64,000 bases of DNA from Enoplosus armatus (lineage: Eukaryota > Chordata > Actinopteri > Centrarchiformes > Enoplosidae), in the NCBI RefSeq assembly GCF_043641665.1, contig NC_092191.1, positions 20,057,501 through 20,121,500 on the forward strand. The letters run 5' to 3'. The translations under genes and the position numbers were made by a program. Shown one piece after another: positions 48,001 through 56,650 of this stretch. Numbering within the stretch: position 1 is the stretch's first letter; the number at the start of each line of letters is the position of its first letter. The notes under the pieces were generated by a model. The model was not told the origin of the DNA. It ran no database searches and was given only the letters and a program-made list of their open reading frames with translations.

Positions 48001-50320
48001 CTGGACCCCATCAGCTCTGACAGCTGGAGCTTCTCCACCACTGGCAATTCTACCAATGAAACAACCATGGCAGCAACAAGTATAATGTGGGGGCAGCCAA
48101 AACTGGCAGCAGTCACTGCTGTCTACAGATAAAGTGGCTGGTAGAAGCACTTGATGATGATAAAACCGGCTGAGTATCAAGAATTTCTGACAGAAAACAG
48201 AGTTCTTTTCCAACTGCAGCCAAGACGTGCCAGCATTTCACCAACAAATTCACATTAATAACAGCAGGTACAACACTCCCTTCTTACTGCCGAGCAAGAT
48301 ATGTGGACAGCAAGTTTTCACCGGATTAAGAAAACAAGGGTCTGAATGTGACTTTTACCCACATGTAGGATAATTACTAAATCCTCCATGTTATCGCAGC
48401 TGAATTTAAAGGTTGATGACAATGCAGTATGTAAATGAATGGTGTATATTCAAGTCGGCTAAACTTATACTCTGAGCCAATTAAATGAAAGGAGATTTCC
48501 CCCAGGAGACCGGAGCCCTGTCTTTGTTAATAACCTTGTAGGCAGGGAGATAAATCGTTTGATTGAGGGGTTTGGCTCCGCTCATTGTGCAGCAGCAGCC
48601 TCTCCTGTGGAGGGCTGTCTTGGGCTTCTCACAGTGATTACCTCCAGACAGTGCTTAGTGACAGAGAGCTCCTGTTTAGAGCCCACAGGTTATCGATCAT
48701 TTTCATCTGGCTAAAAATATTACAGAGTTGGAACGTGGGGGGGGGTGGGTAGAGTCAGCCGAGTGGCACGCGCCGTCTCCAAGGCAACAGAAGTCACACC
48801 AGTGAAGTGGTACCAGGGCAAGGAGCTATTTTTGTGGCCAGCCGTCCTATCTTTGACAAAAAAAAAGAGCAGATGGCTAGATACTGAACACCTTGCTGCT
48901 GCACTGTTCAAAGTTAAGGTGCCTTTGATTCACCTGGGGGGGTCTTCCTCACGCTAACTGGCCGCTTAGCCATAGCACTCCTGAGGTACTGGAGGATGCT
49001 CCGGACCCCCTGGTTCACAATGTCTTGCGGAGGGAAACTGATGGGGCAGTTCCTCAGGTTCAGGCCTTTGAGGGTGATCACATTTCCTGGGAAAGATGGG
49101 CAAATAAAGAATCCCTTAGAACTATGTTTACAGGTTACACTTTTTGCATTTAGCTGACACCCCTATCCAGAATCATTTACAATAAGTGCAGGAATCTTAC
49201 ACACTGTATATTCCTTGATTATCACTCTTAATGTACTGTACATGCAAGCAACAGTTTTAGTGACAACAGCAGAAAGAGGACAGCAAAACATGTGAAAACA
49301 TACTGTGTATTCTCTCTCTTCATAACTACTAATTATTCAATGCATGTAGTCTAGCTCTAAATTTGCTGCCAGCGAGGCTTACTGAAACTGATTAAACAGA
49401 AAGACAGGTTGTTATTTCAAAGAGAGAAACAGAGACATTGCTTCCTGGTAAAGGTGACCGAACTCAACCCACCCAACTCTGGCGGAAGTTCCGAGATGGG
49501 ATTTCCTTCCAGAAGTAACGTTTTCAGAGATCTACATGAACGAAAATCAGATTATTAGATGATTGCAACGGTCTTGACCAAGACGCACGTTTAATCCTAA
49601 ACTGAACACGAAAATATGCCATTGTCATAAAGAATCTCATTTTGCCACACTTTGGGAAGTCTAAAATAGAAAAAAAAAAAAAAAAAAAAGAGGATATTAT
49701 CTAAAAATGTTCTAAAATGTGACAAAGAAACATACTGTTCTCCCATGGTGGGCTTGGAATCAATCAGCATCATCATTTCAAAGAACAGTTGCATAAGTAA
49801 CCCACCTGTGCAAGCCAATTTCGGTAGGGAGCGATGCAATCTGGTTATTTCTGAGGTCCAGCCACAGCAGGTTGGGCAAGCTGATGAATATTGAATCCGG
49901 GATACTGGATACCTGGTTGCCTTCGAGGTATAAATACTGCAGATGACACAATGAGCAGTTAGAATGAGTAGATAAAGCAGAAGAAGACGTTATACTGAGA
50001 TATAAACTGATGTTCTACTGATTTCTTTCCTTGACAGCCACTGCAGCACGTGTGGCTAGGTGGGTAGAGGTTGACAAATGCACAGTGATGTCTAAACTGA
50101 CCTTTAGTGTGCTGTTTTTCAAAATACTCTCTGCAACATGTCTCAGCTTAGTCCTGCTCAGACACAATGTCTCTGTTGAATAATATTCTGGGAGCTCCCG
50201 TGGCTCAGCATCCTCGGGCGGAACGTGGGGGGTCTGTGGTTTGACAACACTGTTCCCAAAGACAAAGCTCAGCTGCAGGTCAGGGACCTCCTCCTCCTCC
50301 TCCTTCTCTGGGGAAGACAT
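44905..50320 (-). CDS. lrrc27: leucine-rich repeat-containing protein 27
   Basis: Complete CDS in ten coding exons, all with GT-AG junctions and consistent phases: 50102-50320, 49806-49936, 49473-49531, 48934-49086, 47848-48049, 47086-47226, 46658-46763, 46009-46097, 45130-45250, 44905-45033. Total 1350 nt, 449 aa; human LRRC27 is about 530 aa. Residues 1-45 are acidic and low in complexity. Leucine-rich repeats span about 50-165, with motifs such as LPNLLWLDLRNNQIASLP, LKTLLLEGNPISELPPELG and LKGLNLRNCPISFPP, closely matching LRRC27. A charged linker follows, then a long Lys/Glu/Arg-rich predicted coiled coil (about 270-337) and a second helix (about 368-420). No signal peptide or membrane segment is visible. 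Function is poorly known. The gene is head-to-head with stk32c; pwwp2b lies downstream on the same strand. Confidence 0.95.
45130..45250 (-). CDS. lrrc27: lrrc27 coding exon 9
   Basis: Second helical segment, SARELERQIRARVEKMQERR, then STEQMAAAEQDVEE. It corresponds to the mammalian NLEEKIKQHVLQMREQRR segment. Acceptor CCTCCAG|GTCAG, donor AAGAG|GTCAGA. Confidence 0.92.
46009..46097 (-). CDS. lrrc27: lrrc27 coding exon 8
   Basis: A short 89-nt linker exon (ETDSKPGVEDSCDTPQSQTR, then MAITECEEA). Acceptor TGTTACAG|GAAAC, donor GCCAG|GTAAAT. It aligns poorly with mammals, so its place rests on phase, splice sites and position. Confidence 0.85.
46590..46603 (-). promoter_or_regulatory. CTCF-like core motif
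   Basis: The minus strand reads CCACAAGGGGGCAG, 13 of 14 positions of the CTCF core consensus CCASYAGRKGGCRS. It lies in the lrrc27 intron between coding exons 7 and 8. Motif evidence only. Confidence 0.35.
46658..46763 (-). CDS. lrrc27: lrrc27 coding exon 7
   Basis: Continuation of the coiled coil (SQEALQKWRTQAKTAQEKKM, then EHKLKKHERQRKQE). Acceptor CCCGTAG|AAGCC, donor AAGAG|GTATGT. Confidence 0.9.
47086..47226 (-). CDS. lrrc27: lrrc27 coding exon 6
   Basis: Start of the coiled coil. It encodes RKKATTKAGVIPELALF and then MKELKEKQAVLEQRRK, which parallels the mammalian ALRELQEKQALMEQQRR segment. Acceptor TTTGTCAG|GAAA, donor AGAAA|GTACGT. Confidence 0.92.
47848..48049 (-). CDS. lrrc27: lrrc27 coding exon 5
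   Basis: Linker exon, 202 nt, encoding ELPVVEKLQLSELMG, an acidic stretch (EEQDESVDEDELQRF) and LDKAELGSIAQVDRNHKSC. Acceptor TTGGTAG|AATTG, donor CAAAG|GTAAGC. Confidence 0.9.
48934..49086 (-). CDS. lrrc27: lrrc27 coding exon 4
   Basis: Last leucine-rich unit (NVITLKGLNLRNCPISFPPQ) followed by the capping helix IVNQGVRSILQYLRSAM. Acceptor TTTCCCAG|GAAAT, donor CCAG|GTGAAT. Confidence 0.92.
49473..49531 (-). CDS. lrrc27: lrrc27 coding exon 3
   Basis: A 59-nt exon encoding one repeat, SLKTLLLEGNPISELPPEL. Acceptor CATGTAG|ATC, donor TTGG|GTGGGT. It is too short to be picked up by simple ORF detection, but the phase fits both neighbours. Confidence 0.9.
49806..49936 (-). CDS. lrrc27: lrrc27 coding exon 2
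   Basis: Residues 74-117. It carries two leucine-rich units including YLYLEGNQVSSIPDSIF and LLWLDLRNNQIASLP. Acceptor CTGCAG|TATTT, donor CACAG|GTGGGT. Confidence 0.93.
50102..50320 (-). CDS. lrrc27: lrrc27 coding exon 1
   Basis: Residues 1-73, starting MSSPEKEEEEEVPDL. The Glu run is encoded by a GAG repeat (about 50287-50305). It leads into the first leucine-rich strand (ETLCLSRTKLRHVAESIL). The exon extends upstream as 5'UTR to the acceptor at 50419. Donor AAAG|GTCAGT. Confidence 0.92.
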
Positions 50321-50419
50321 TGTTGAAGTGATGCTGAGATGTTATTATTAGCTATTGTACACACACCATTGTTCGGGGCGTTCAAGTGTCTTCTTGCAGT
50401 GGCATTTTTCTGCTTATGT
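50321..50419 (-). other. lrrc27: lrrc27 5'UTR (second exon part) with two small uORFs
   Basis: 99 nt between the acceptor CTTATTTTCAG|ACATAAG (exon from 50419) and the start codon. It contains two complete short uORFs on the minus strand: 7 codons plus stop at 50405-50382, and 5 codons plus stop at 50369-50352. Confidence 0.7.
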
Positions 50420-50577
50420 CTGAAAATAAGAAAGTTCAGGTAAGTATCACATTCAATGGACAGGTTTCTGTCTAAACAGCGGAATTCTTTTACGTGGCAT
50501 TTTAGAACTTCACTGCTGCTGCTAGCTAACATTAGCATTAACGTTTCAACTAGCTAACAGCCACCGTATTAGCTTAC

Positions 50578-50700
50578 CTGGAATTTGAATAAACACACTG
50601 ACTCAGAATCCTCTTATAATAAAAGAATTATAAAACAAACAAACAAAAAAAAAACCCCGAAACGACAATGTCATGCTAACTTTTAGCTGCCGCCTGACGA
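50578..50700 (-). other. lrrc27: lrrc27 non-coding exon 1 (5' end approximate)
   Basis: A strong donor, CCAG|GTAAGC, ends this exon at 50578, and the intron runs to the acceptor at 50420. The 5' limit is not defined by the sequence; it was set near 50700, just downstream of the X-box. Confidence 0.55.
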
Positions 50701-50710
50701 GTTTGACGTC

Positions 50711-50724
50711 GTAACCATGGCAAC
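50711..50724. promoter_or_regulatory. RFX X-box in lrrc27 promoter
   Basis: The 14-mer GTAACCATGGCAAC is an exact match to the X-box consensus GTNRCC-N(0-3)-RGYAAC bound by RFX factors. It lies about 130 bp upstream of the lrrc27 exon 1 donor and overlaps the last base of a CRE-like TGACGTCG (50704-50711). X-boxes near the start site are typical of cilium and flagellum genes. Confidence 0.7.
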
Positions 50725-52148
50725 GGGGTCAACAAAAACTACGGCAACCGTCCACGTGCAAACAAGGCGAACTGCATCCGCGATGTATCAACCAGAGACT
50801 TTTAATAATACGCATTAATACTCGGCAAATGTGAGCAGGTCACATGCCAAAGCTTCATCGGACATTATTAGTAAATGTGTTATACTTTATAATGTGCAGT
50901 ATTGTAACAGAGCAGCAACAGGAGCAAATAAACATAGTGTGCATGTTGAAGACAAAGTGTTAAATCCTCTTTCCCCCTCAGTGATCCCGGCACCACCCAT
51001 CCATCCCCTAATGGGATTGTGGAATAATTCACCTAGGGGGCCGGAGGACAGCACCAGTTTTCTGCTGGTACCAAGCGGTGGGAGCCCTGCAGCTCGTACT
51101 GAGTTATCCCGGCTTCACCTACAGAGGTTGGTCCTCATGTGTTGATATGCATGACAGTATGTGATACAGAGCTACGTCGACTACAGTCACTGGCCAGCAA
51201 CTGTCACACTACTCTCACAACTGTCAAGTAAGTCGGAGTATATGGGGGTAGCTTCCGGTTATCAGTTTCAATATAAAAGTCTCCTTGGCAAACGTTTCCC
51301 GTAAGCAAAGATTATACAAGACTGGAGGGATTTTTGAAAGATATAAATCAATTTTCTTTCTTTTGTCCATTTCACTAAAGGCTTTTACTGACGTGCTCTA
51401 TAAGCAAGAGGTCATAGCGTAAAACAGGTATTTATTTTGATAGACATCCTACTCATATTTCTTGTCAAGACTGCATTTAATCACTGCTAAATTCATCGTG
51501 TATTGCTTTAAAGAAGATTTATGATCTAAATTAATTGAACTGGACTTTGCACTGCTGTAGCGTAAATTAATTCAAGTTAATTTATCAACTTTATTCATCC
51601 ATAGCCACACTGCACGGATAAGTTCACGTTCTCCAATTGATCCGTATGATGCCCCCACCAGTTGCTGCTCATTTGAGGCGACTGCAGTGCCTCTACAAGG
51701 TTTGCTGAGCTTTTATTTTGTAAGACAAAACCGCACGACTTCCTGTCTTCTCTTAGCTAACTGCGGCTAACTCGACGCAGCTCTTACTCTCAGCCCCGAC
51801 AAACATAAGTCTCTCGGTTTGGCTGGCAGGCTACGGAAGACAACTGAACACTACCAGCACCGAGTGATTATATTTACCTCCAACTGTAACAGACCGGAAC
51901 AGTCTTTCTTTTTCAAACATTTCACGGCTCGTCGCTACCTGCCGCACGTGCTCTCCCACTGGTTTAGACGGAGTTTAAGTGGCGGCGCGCTCTCATTTTC
52001 GGCAGCATAAATAACGGGGAAAGAAAGCGAAATAACGGACACGGTTCGGGTGAAATGCATGGCTAATGACTGCTGTCTTTTGAGGAGGGTGTCCGACACA
52101 GAGCTGTAGTTTCTCCTGGAAGAGGCGAGGAATGCAATCTGAGCATCA
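50725..52148. promoter_or_regulatory. lrrc27/stk32c head-to-head promoter region and stk32c 5'UTR
   Basis: About 1.4 kb between the lrrc27 X-box and the stk32c start codon. G+C and CpG content rise toward 51750-52110. It contains a CACGTG E-box (51945-51950) and a TATA-like CATAAATA near 52006-52013. The stk32c transcription start is not resolved. A plus-strand reading frame near 50831-51145 has no similarity that I recognise. Confidence 0.5.
52055..52083 (+). promoter_or_regulatory. stk32c: upstream ATGs in the stk32c leader
   Basis: ATGs at 52055, 52059 and 52066 open frames of 3, 17 and 5 codons. A fourth at 52132 overlaps the main start in another frame. They matter only if transcription starts upstream of 52055. 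Confidence 0.45.
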
Positions 52149-52230
52149 ATGTTTCACTGGGGCAAGTGGAAGAAGAGGATGGGAGCCAATAGTTCTTCAA
52201 AGCGACCCGTTTTCGATGAAAAGGAAGATG
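52149..52230 (+). CDS. stk32c: stk32c coding exon 1 (partial gene)
   Basis: First coding exon of serine/threonine kinase 32C (YANK3), an AGC-like kinase. It encodes 27 residues, MFHWGKWKKRMGANSSSKRP then VFDEKED, and one base of the next codon. This matches the human STK32C segment FQWSKWKKRMG...RRPVFDDKED that precedes the kinase domain. The FxWxKWKKR part distinguishes it from STK32A, whose protein starts at MGAN. The donor is GATG|GTAAGT. An in-frame TGA lies 12 bases upstream of the ATG. The first ATG has poor context (T at -3, T at +4). The second in-frame ATG at 52179 has A at -3 and G at +4 and would give MGANSSS. The kinase domain lies beyond the window. Confidence 0.92.
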
Positions 52231-54434
52231 GTAAGTGATGGAAAAGTGAAGCGCCCCCCCCCCTCCCCACACACACACACACACACAAAAAAAATACTAG
52301 CAAAAATAACAATAGCAAGTTGTAGCTAAGAGTCACAGTTGTGTTTGTCTGTGTTTAAGTCATAGTGTCCTTTGCTTCAAGTTTGCAGCCGCCGGTAATA
52401 CTGACGCAGAGTTGTGCTGTGAAGCTAAGTTGTCAAAGTTTCTGCTAAGGAACTGAAGTGTTGGGAGAACAACACTGTTGCTGTTCACGCAGTTTTATCC
52501 TCGAAGACAAGGGAGGCCCGTGTTGCCCTTCTTTTTATTTATTTATTTTTTAACAAAGGCTGCTTTTGTGTTTCTGGGCTGTTGGAGGCGTGAAGTCCAA
52601 CTTCCTGCTAATGGACAGCTAATCTATCCGTCAGTTGTATTATCCAGAGGAGATAACGCAACGAGCACAGTAACCTGAAATGAGTGTCTCCATCACGCCT
52701 GGACGACGCGCACTGACGCCATATAAAGTTTCCCGCTTCGAGTTTATCCTATAAAATGAGTGCCTTGCTCACAGGGCAGAAAGTGCAGCTTCACCGCTCA
52801 CAGTCACAGTTCACATATCTGCTGCTCACACTGTGAGAGAAATACATTGAATGCCTTGAATGAACTCTTTGAAATGTGGACTATTTGAAGACAGATAGCT
52901 AATTGCATAATTAAGGCGGGATTAGTGTCATGCATGGAAGTAATGTTAATTCACGATATCTTGTCAGTGTATGAGAAATAAGCCTCTTGGAAGTGCACCC
53001 AATGAGCTCAGCACTGAATCTCTCTGATAGACTACAGCAACCCAGTGTTGCCACGGAGCCACCATCGATGTGCTGGCCAAGTTACAGGCAAAACTTGAGT
53101 AAATTAGGTCATTTCACTGCAGGGATGTAGTCATATGGCCTCTGTGTGTGTGTGTGTGTTTGGTACACGTTCCTACATACAAGGATAACCCAATTAAGCT
53201 AACAGCTTTTTGTCAATAGCCTTTGGAGAAAAGTGTCCAGCTCTAATTCAGATTACTTATCAAGGGGAGTGCTTATTGAAAAGAATATAGGAGTGGCCCC
53301 ACAGCCTTAAGTGGTGTTTTCTCACTGTTCCAGCACTTGATCAAAGCCAGGACCCTCATCGCTTAATGTATTGAGGGTTTAGAGAGATGTTCTTGGCTCG
53401 ACTGTACACATTTCTGTCTCTATAGCGGTTCTGTGCGATTAAAAGGAGAAACCTTGAGGCTCGGGGCTGAACCTCTCAAGGCTGAGATGGTGTGTTTTCT
53501 CCACTTTGTCTGTGCTGAATGTGAAGAGAGAGAGAGAGAGAGAGAGAGACGCTGTTATCTTTATTATCAGACTGAAATCAGTTTCCATACCCTCCCATCA
53601 TCAATATGAGGCAGGTGCCACTTATGCATGACCTACAAAACACTAATAACTGCCGTGCTTTAATTTCAATTTCCATCCACTGTGTCAGCAGCCAGTGCAT
53701 CATCAGCATCACCATGGTCATCATACCTGCCTTTGTCATAACCACTATCATGATGCATAGCTTGAGGTCCACTTTGGTGTGCTTGATGTCATTGTACAAT
53801 GTTGCCATTACCAAGATGCACTACTGTGCTGTTACTACTGTAGAGTGTGTCCCTTTATGCAGCAATGAAACACTCATCTGCTGAACACACAGTGAACAGT
53901 AGGTACGGAGTAAAATGGGCGGAGGGCACTGGCGCGTTAAAAAGAGACAACTGTTAATGCCAGTCTGATCACCTTACCCCCTTCATCTTTCAAAGGGCTG
54001 CCTAGCACTGCTAACAGCCTGAGCAAACCGTGGTGCTGCTGCGTTGTGGATTGCTGACTTAGACTCGAGGAGTCTCTTGCTGCCTCTCAGGTCTCTTAGA
54101 AACAGCATCTCTTGGCTTCTTGGAAAACAGCATATGGCCTACATTAGGCAGTAATATTAGAGCAGCGTTTGGCTCAAAAGGCTGCAAACATAATCAAGCG
54201 GTCAGGTTGATGTCCAAGCGTAGCTGCCAAAAGGGCTTTTTTGGCAGATAGTTTGATTAGCAAAGGGAGGCTGTGGAATTGATTGAGGTGCACATCCTGC
54301 TTGTTTCTGCATTGCTTTCCTCACCGAAACTCGTTGACAACAGCATTGAGGGTGAGAAATGAATAAAAGTCAGTGGTAGATAAATGGTGGATAAGGTCTT
54401 TATTTTTGTCTTTGGGTGCTAAATCAGTGATCAT

Positions 54435-54710
54435 TTGTTTGTTAAATTTCAGATGTGCCGGTTTCATCACCATAAGGTTGCGAGTGGAGACTGTGCAAAG
54501 TCACTGCGCCCGGCCAAGAGATAGTTCAGCACATAACCCCCCCATTGAACCAAAACGTGTTATTTATACACGTCAGTTTTTGTGCGGAACAAATGAGTTA
54601 TAATGTGTTCATTAGCCAGGCTAGCTGTTTCTCCCTGTTTTGTGTGTTTGCTCTAAGCTAAGCTAACCAGCTGCTGGTGGTAGCTTCATATTTACTGTGG
54701 GCAAGAAAGT
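54435..54710 (-). repeat. dispersed teleost repeat A, copy 3 (reverse)
   Basis: The reverse complement reads AATATGAAGCTACCACCAGC, GGTTAGCTTAGCTTAGAGC, GAAACAGCTAGCCTGGC and GGGGGTTATGTGCTGAAC, matching copies 1 and 2. It lies inside stk32c intron 1. Confidence 0.65.
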
Positions 54711-55677
54711 GACTTACCAAATGTGGAATTATTCTTTTAAGATGAAGCAATGGCTCGTTGGACCCCTTCAAAGCCAGCTGTATATTCTAATGAGTTCAAA
54801 CAAAGACAAAGACAAAAAAAATCTGTCCTCTCAGGCTGTTTGAATTTGAATGATTTTTAGATGCACAACCATCCAGTATGTAAAAAGTAGGAAAAAAATA
54901 GACAAAATCTTGTGTAGCAGTTTTCTTGTCAATCATCATATGACCTTTGAGATTTATCTTGTGACCTCTTAAAGGGTCCCCAACCCCGAGGTTGGAAACC
55001 ACTGTCCTATACCATGTCCTTAGTGAATAATGATGAACTATGAGCAGCTGTGTGTCCAGAATCCAGCTGCAGCACTTAGGATCAGTCTATTCATTGTTTA
55101 AGACGTGGAGTCTTGGCTGCTGGTACGAGCACATCACTCTGGGCTATGGTAACTTCAGGTGGGTATTGTCAATATTTTGACAATTTTATAGACAAACTGT
55201 TGGGAGAATGATCAATAAATGAACCCATAAAGAAAGCTCTCATTAATTGCAGCCCTAATGTAAATGAGTTTTTCTCCACAAAGTCGTAACAGTAGAGGCT
55301 GGCTGACTGACTGTATAGTTTAACTATTAGTCACTCTCTCCAAGTCCTCATCTGAACTTGGAACAGCACTAGCTTGCCGCTTTTTGAAAGAGAGGCACTT
55401 GTTGTGAATGTGATACAGTATTCAGGAGAGAGTGCAGAATTGACAAATGCCTGCTTTAATTGAGCTTGGGCACGGACTTGGTGTACTTGTTAGTTTTGCT
55501 CCAAAGGATTTACAAAGTGTTCAAAATGTGTGCGTGATTGTGCATACAGAAGACGCTGTTAATTGTGTTGTCTGTTTATTGTGTTGTTACATAGTTGTAT
55601 GCACTTGATCATCCGTGTTAAGCCAAAGGCAAATTTCCACTTCTGTGGACGATAAACTTCTATTCTTTGTGTGGGCG

Positions 55678-55707
55678 TGTGTGTGTGCGTGTGTGTGTGT
55701 GTGTGTG
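55678..55707. repeat. (TG)n microsatellite
   Basis: TG tract with GC interruptions, in stk32c intron 1. A similar tract lies at about 58026-58056. Confidence 0.85.
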
Positions 55708-56284
55708 CCTGCCTGAATGTCTGAGTGTGTGCGTGGCTGCTCTTCCCGTCAAGGATAAGTGTAAGAGGCAATGAAAGCAGATTTGGTTGAGGATAAAGAT
55801 AGATGCAGAGAGAGATGGCTGATTACTTGCACTGAATACTGAGGCTCTCACTTTCTTTCATCTCTGATACATACTCTCAATTTCTCTCTCTCTCTTCTAT
55901 TCAACTCAACTTCATGGCTGCCTGCAGCTACTGGCCTCTTGCCACAGCAGAGGGCCACTATAATTGACCATAGTAGTAACGCAATAGGTGGGGAACACTG
56001 TCCTGGTCATATTGCAGTCTCATCTGATGGCAGAGCGTGGGTTATTTCCGTTGTAGCAACTTAATGCGTGTAATGATCAAATGTATAGCAACAGTTCGTT
56101 CCAAAATATCAAACTGTCATCCCTCAAGAATAAACATGTTCAGTGATTTGAGGAAAATATATAATTGTGAGTTTTCTGCCCAATATTGCGATTTATGTTG
56201 CAATTATTTTCTAGAAATGAAACTACAGACCTTTATTTGAGCTGCAAGAGCTCATAACGGAAAGGAATTGAGCACTCACAGCTT

Positions 56285-56650
56285 GTCATTTAGTTGAAGT
56301 TTAAGCCCTGAAAGGAGTTGAAGTGCCAGTCGAATTGCAGTTGATAAATTGAGCTGGAAGTGGCAGTTGAAGTGGAATGAAAATAAGTTAATGAAGTGAA
56401 AGAAGATGTCAGTTTAAGTGTAAGCACTGAAAGCAGTTGAACATGATGTTGTATGAACAGTAGAAGTTTTTTTTGTCAGAGGTGAAGACCTGTGACTTGA
56501 AAGGGTTTGAAGTGTAAGCTTTAAAAGAAGCTGCGATGTCAGTTCATGTGCAATCACTGGAAGCACTCGGTTAAAGCTGAGCTAACTCTCGGTTAAAGAA
56601 TAAGAAATGACAGAAGTTGAAACGTCAGTTGACGTGTTACTTACAGGGTT
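56285..56650 (+). repeat. degenerate tandem array (GTCAGTTGAAGTG / CTGAAAGCAGTTGAA)
   Basis: About ten diverged units. Recurrent blocks are AGTTGAAGTG, GTCAGTTTAAGTGTAAGC, ACTGAAAGCAGTTGAA, GTCAGTTCATGTGCAATC and ACGTCAGTTGACGTG. The basic unit looks about 35 bp, with irregular spacing. Confidence 0.5.

Noticed and set aside
48771..48787. X-box-like GTCTCCAAGGCAAC
   Set aside because: The left half deviates at a required purine and it lies inside an lrrc27 intron, so it was not called.
50431..50445. Strong plus-strand donor-like sequence TTCAG|GTAAGTATC
   Set aside because: It lies inside the lrrc27 5'UTR intron on the opposite strand, next to the lrrc27 acceptor. There is no sign of a plus-strand exon, so it was taken as coincidence.
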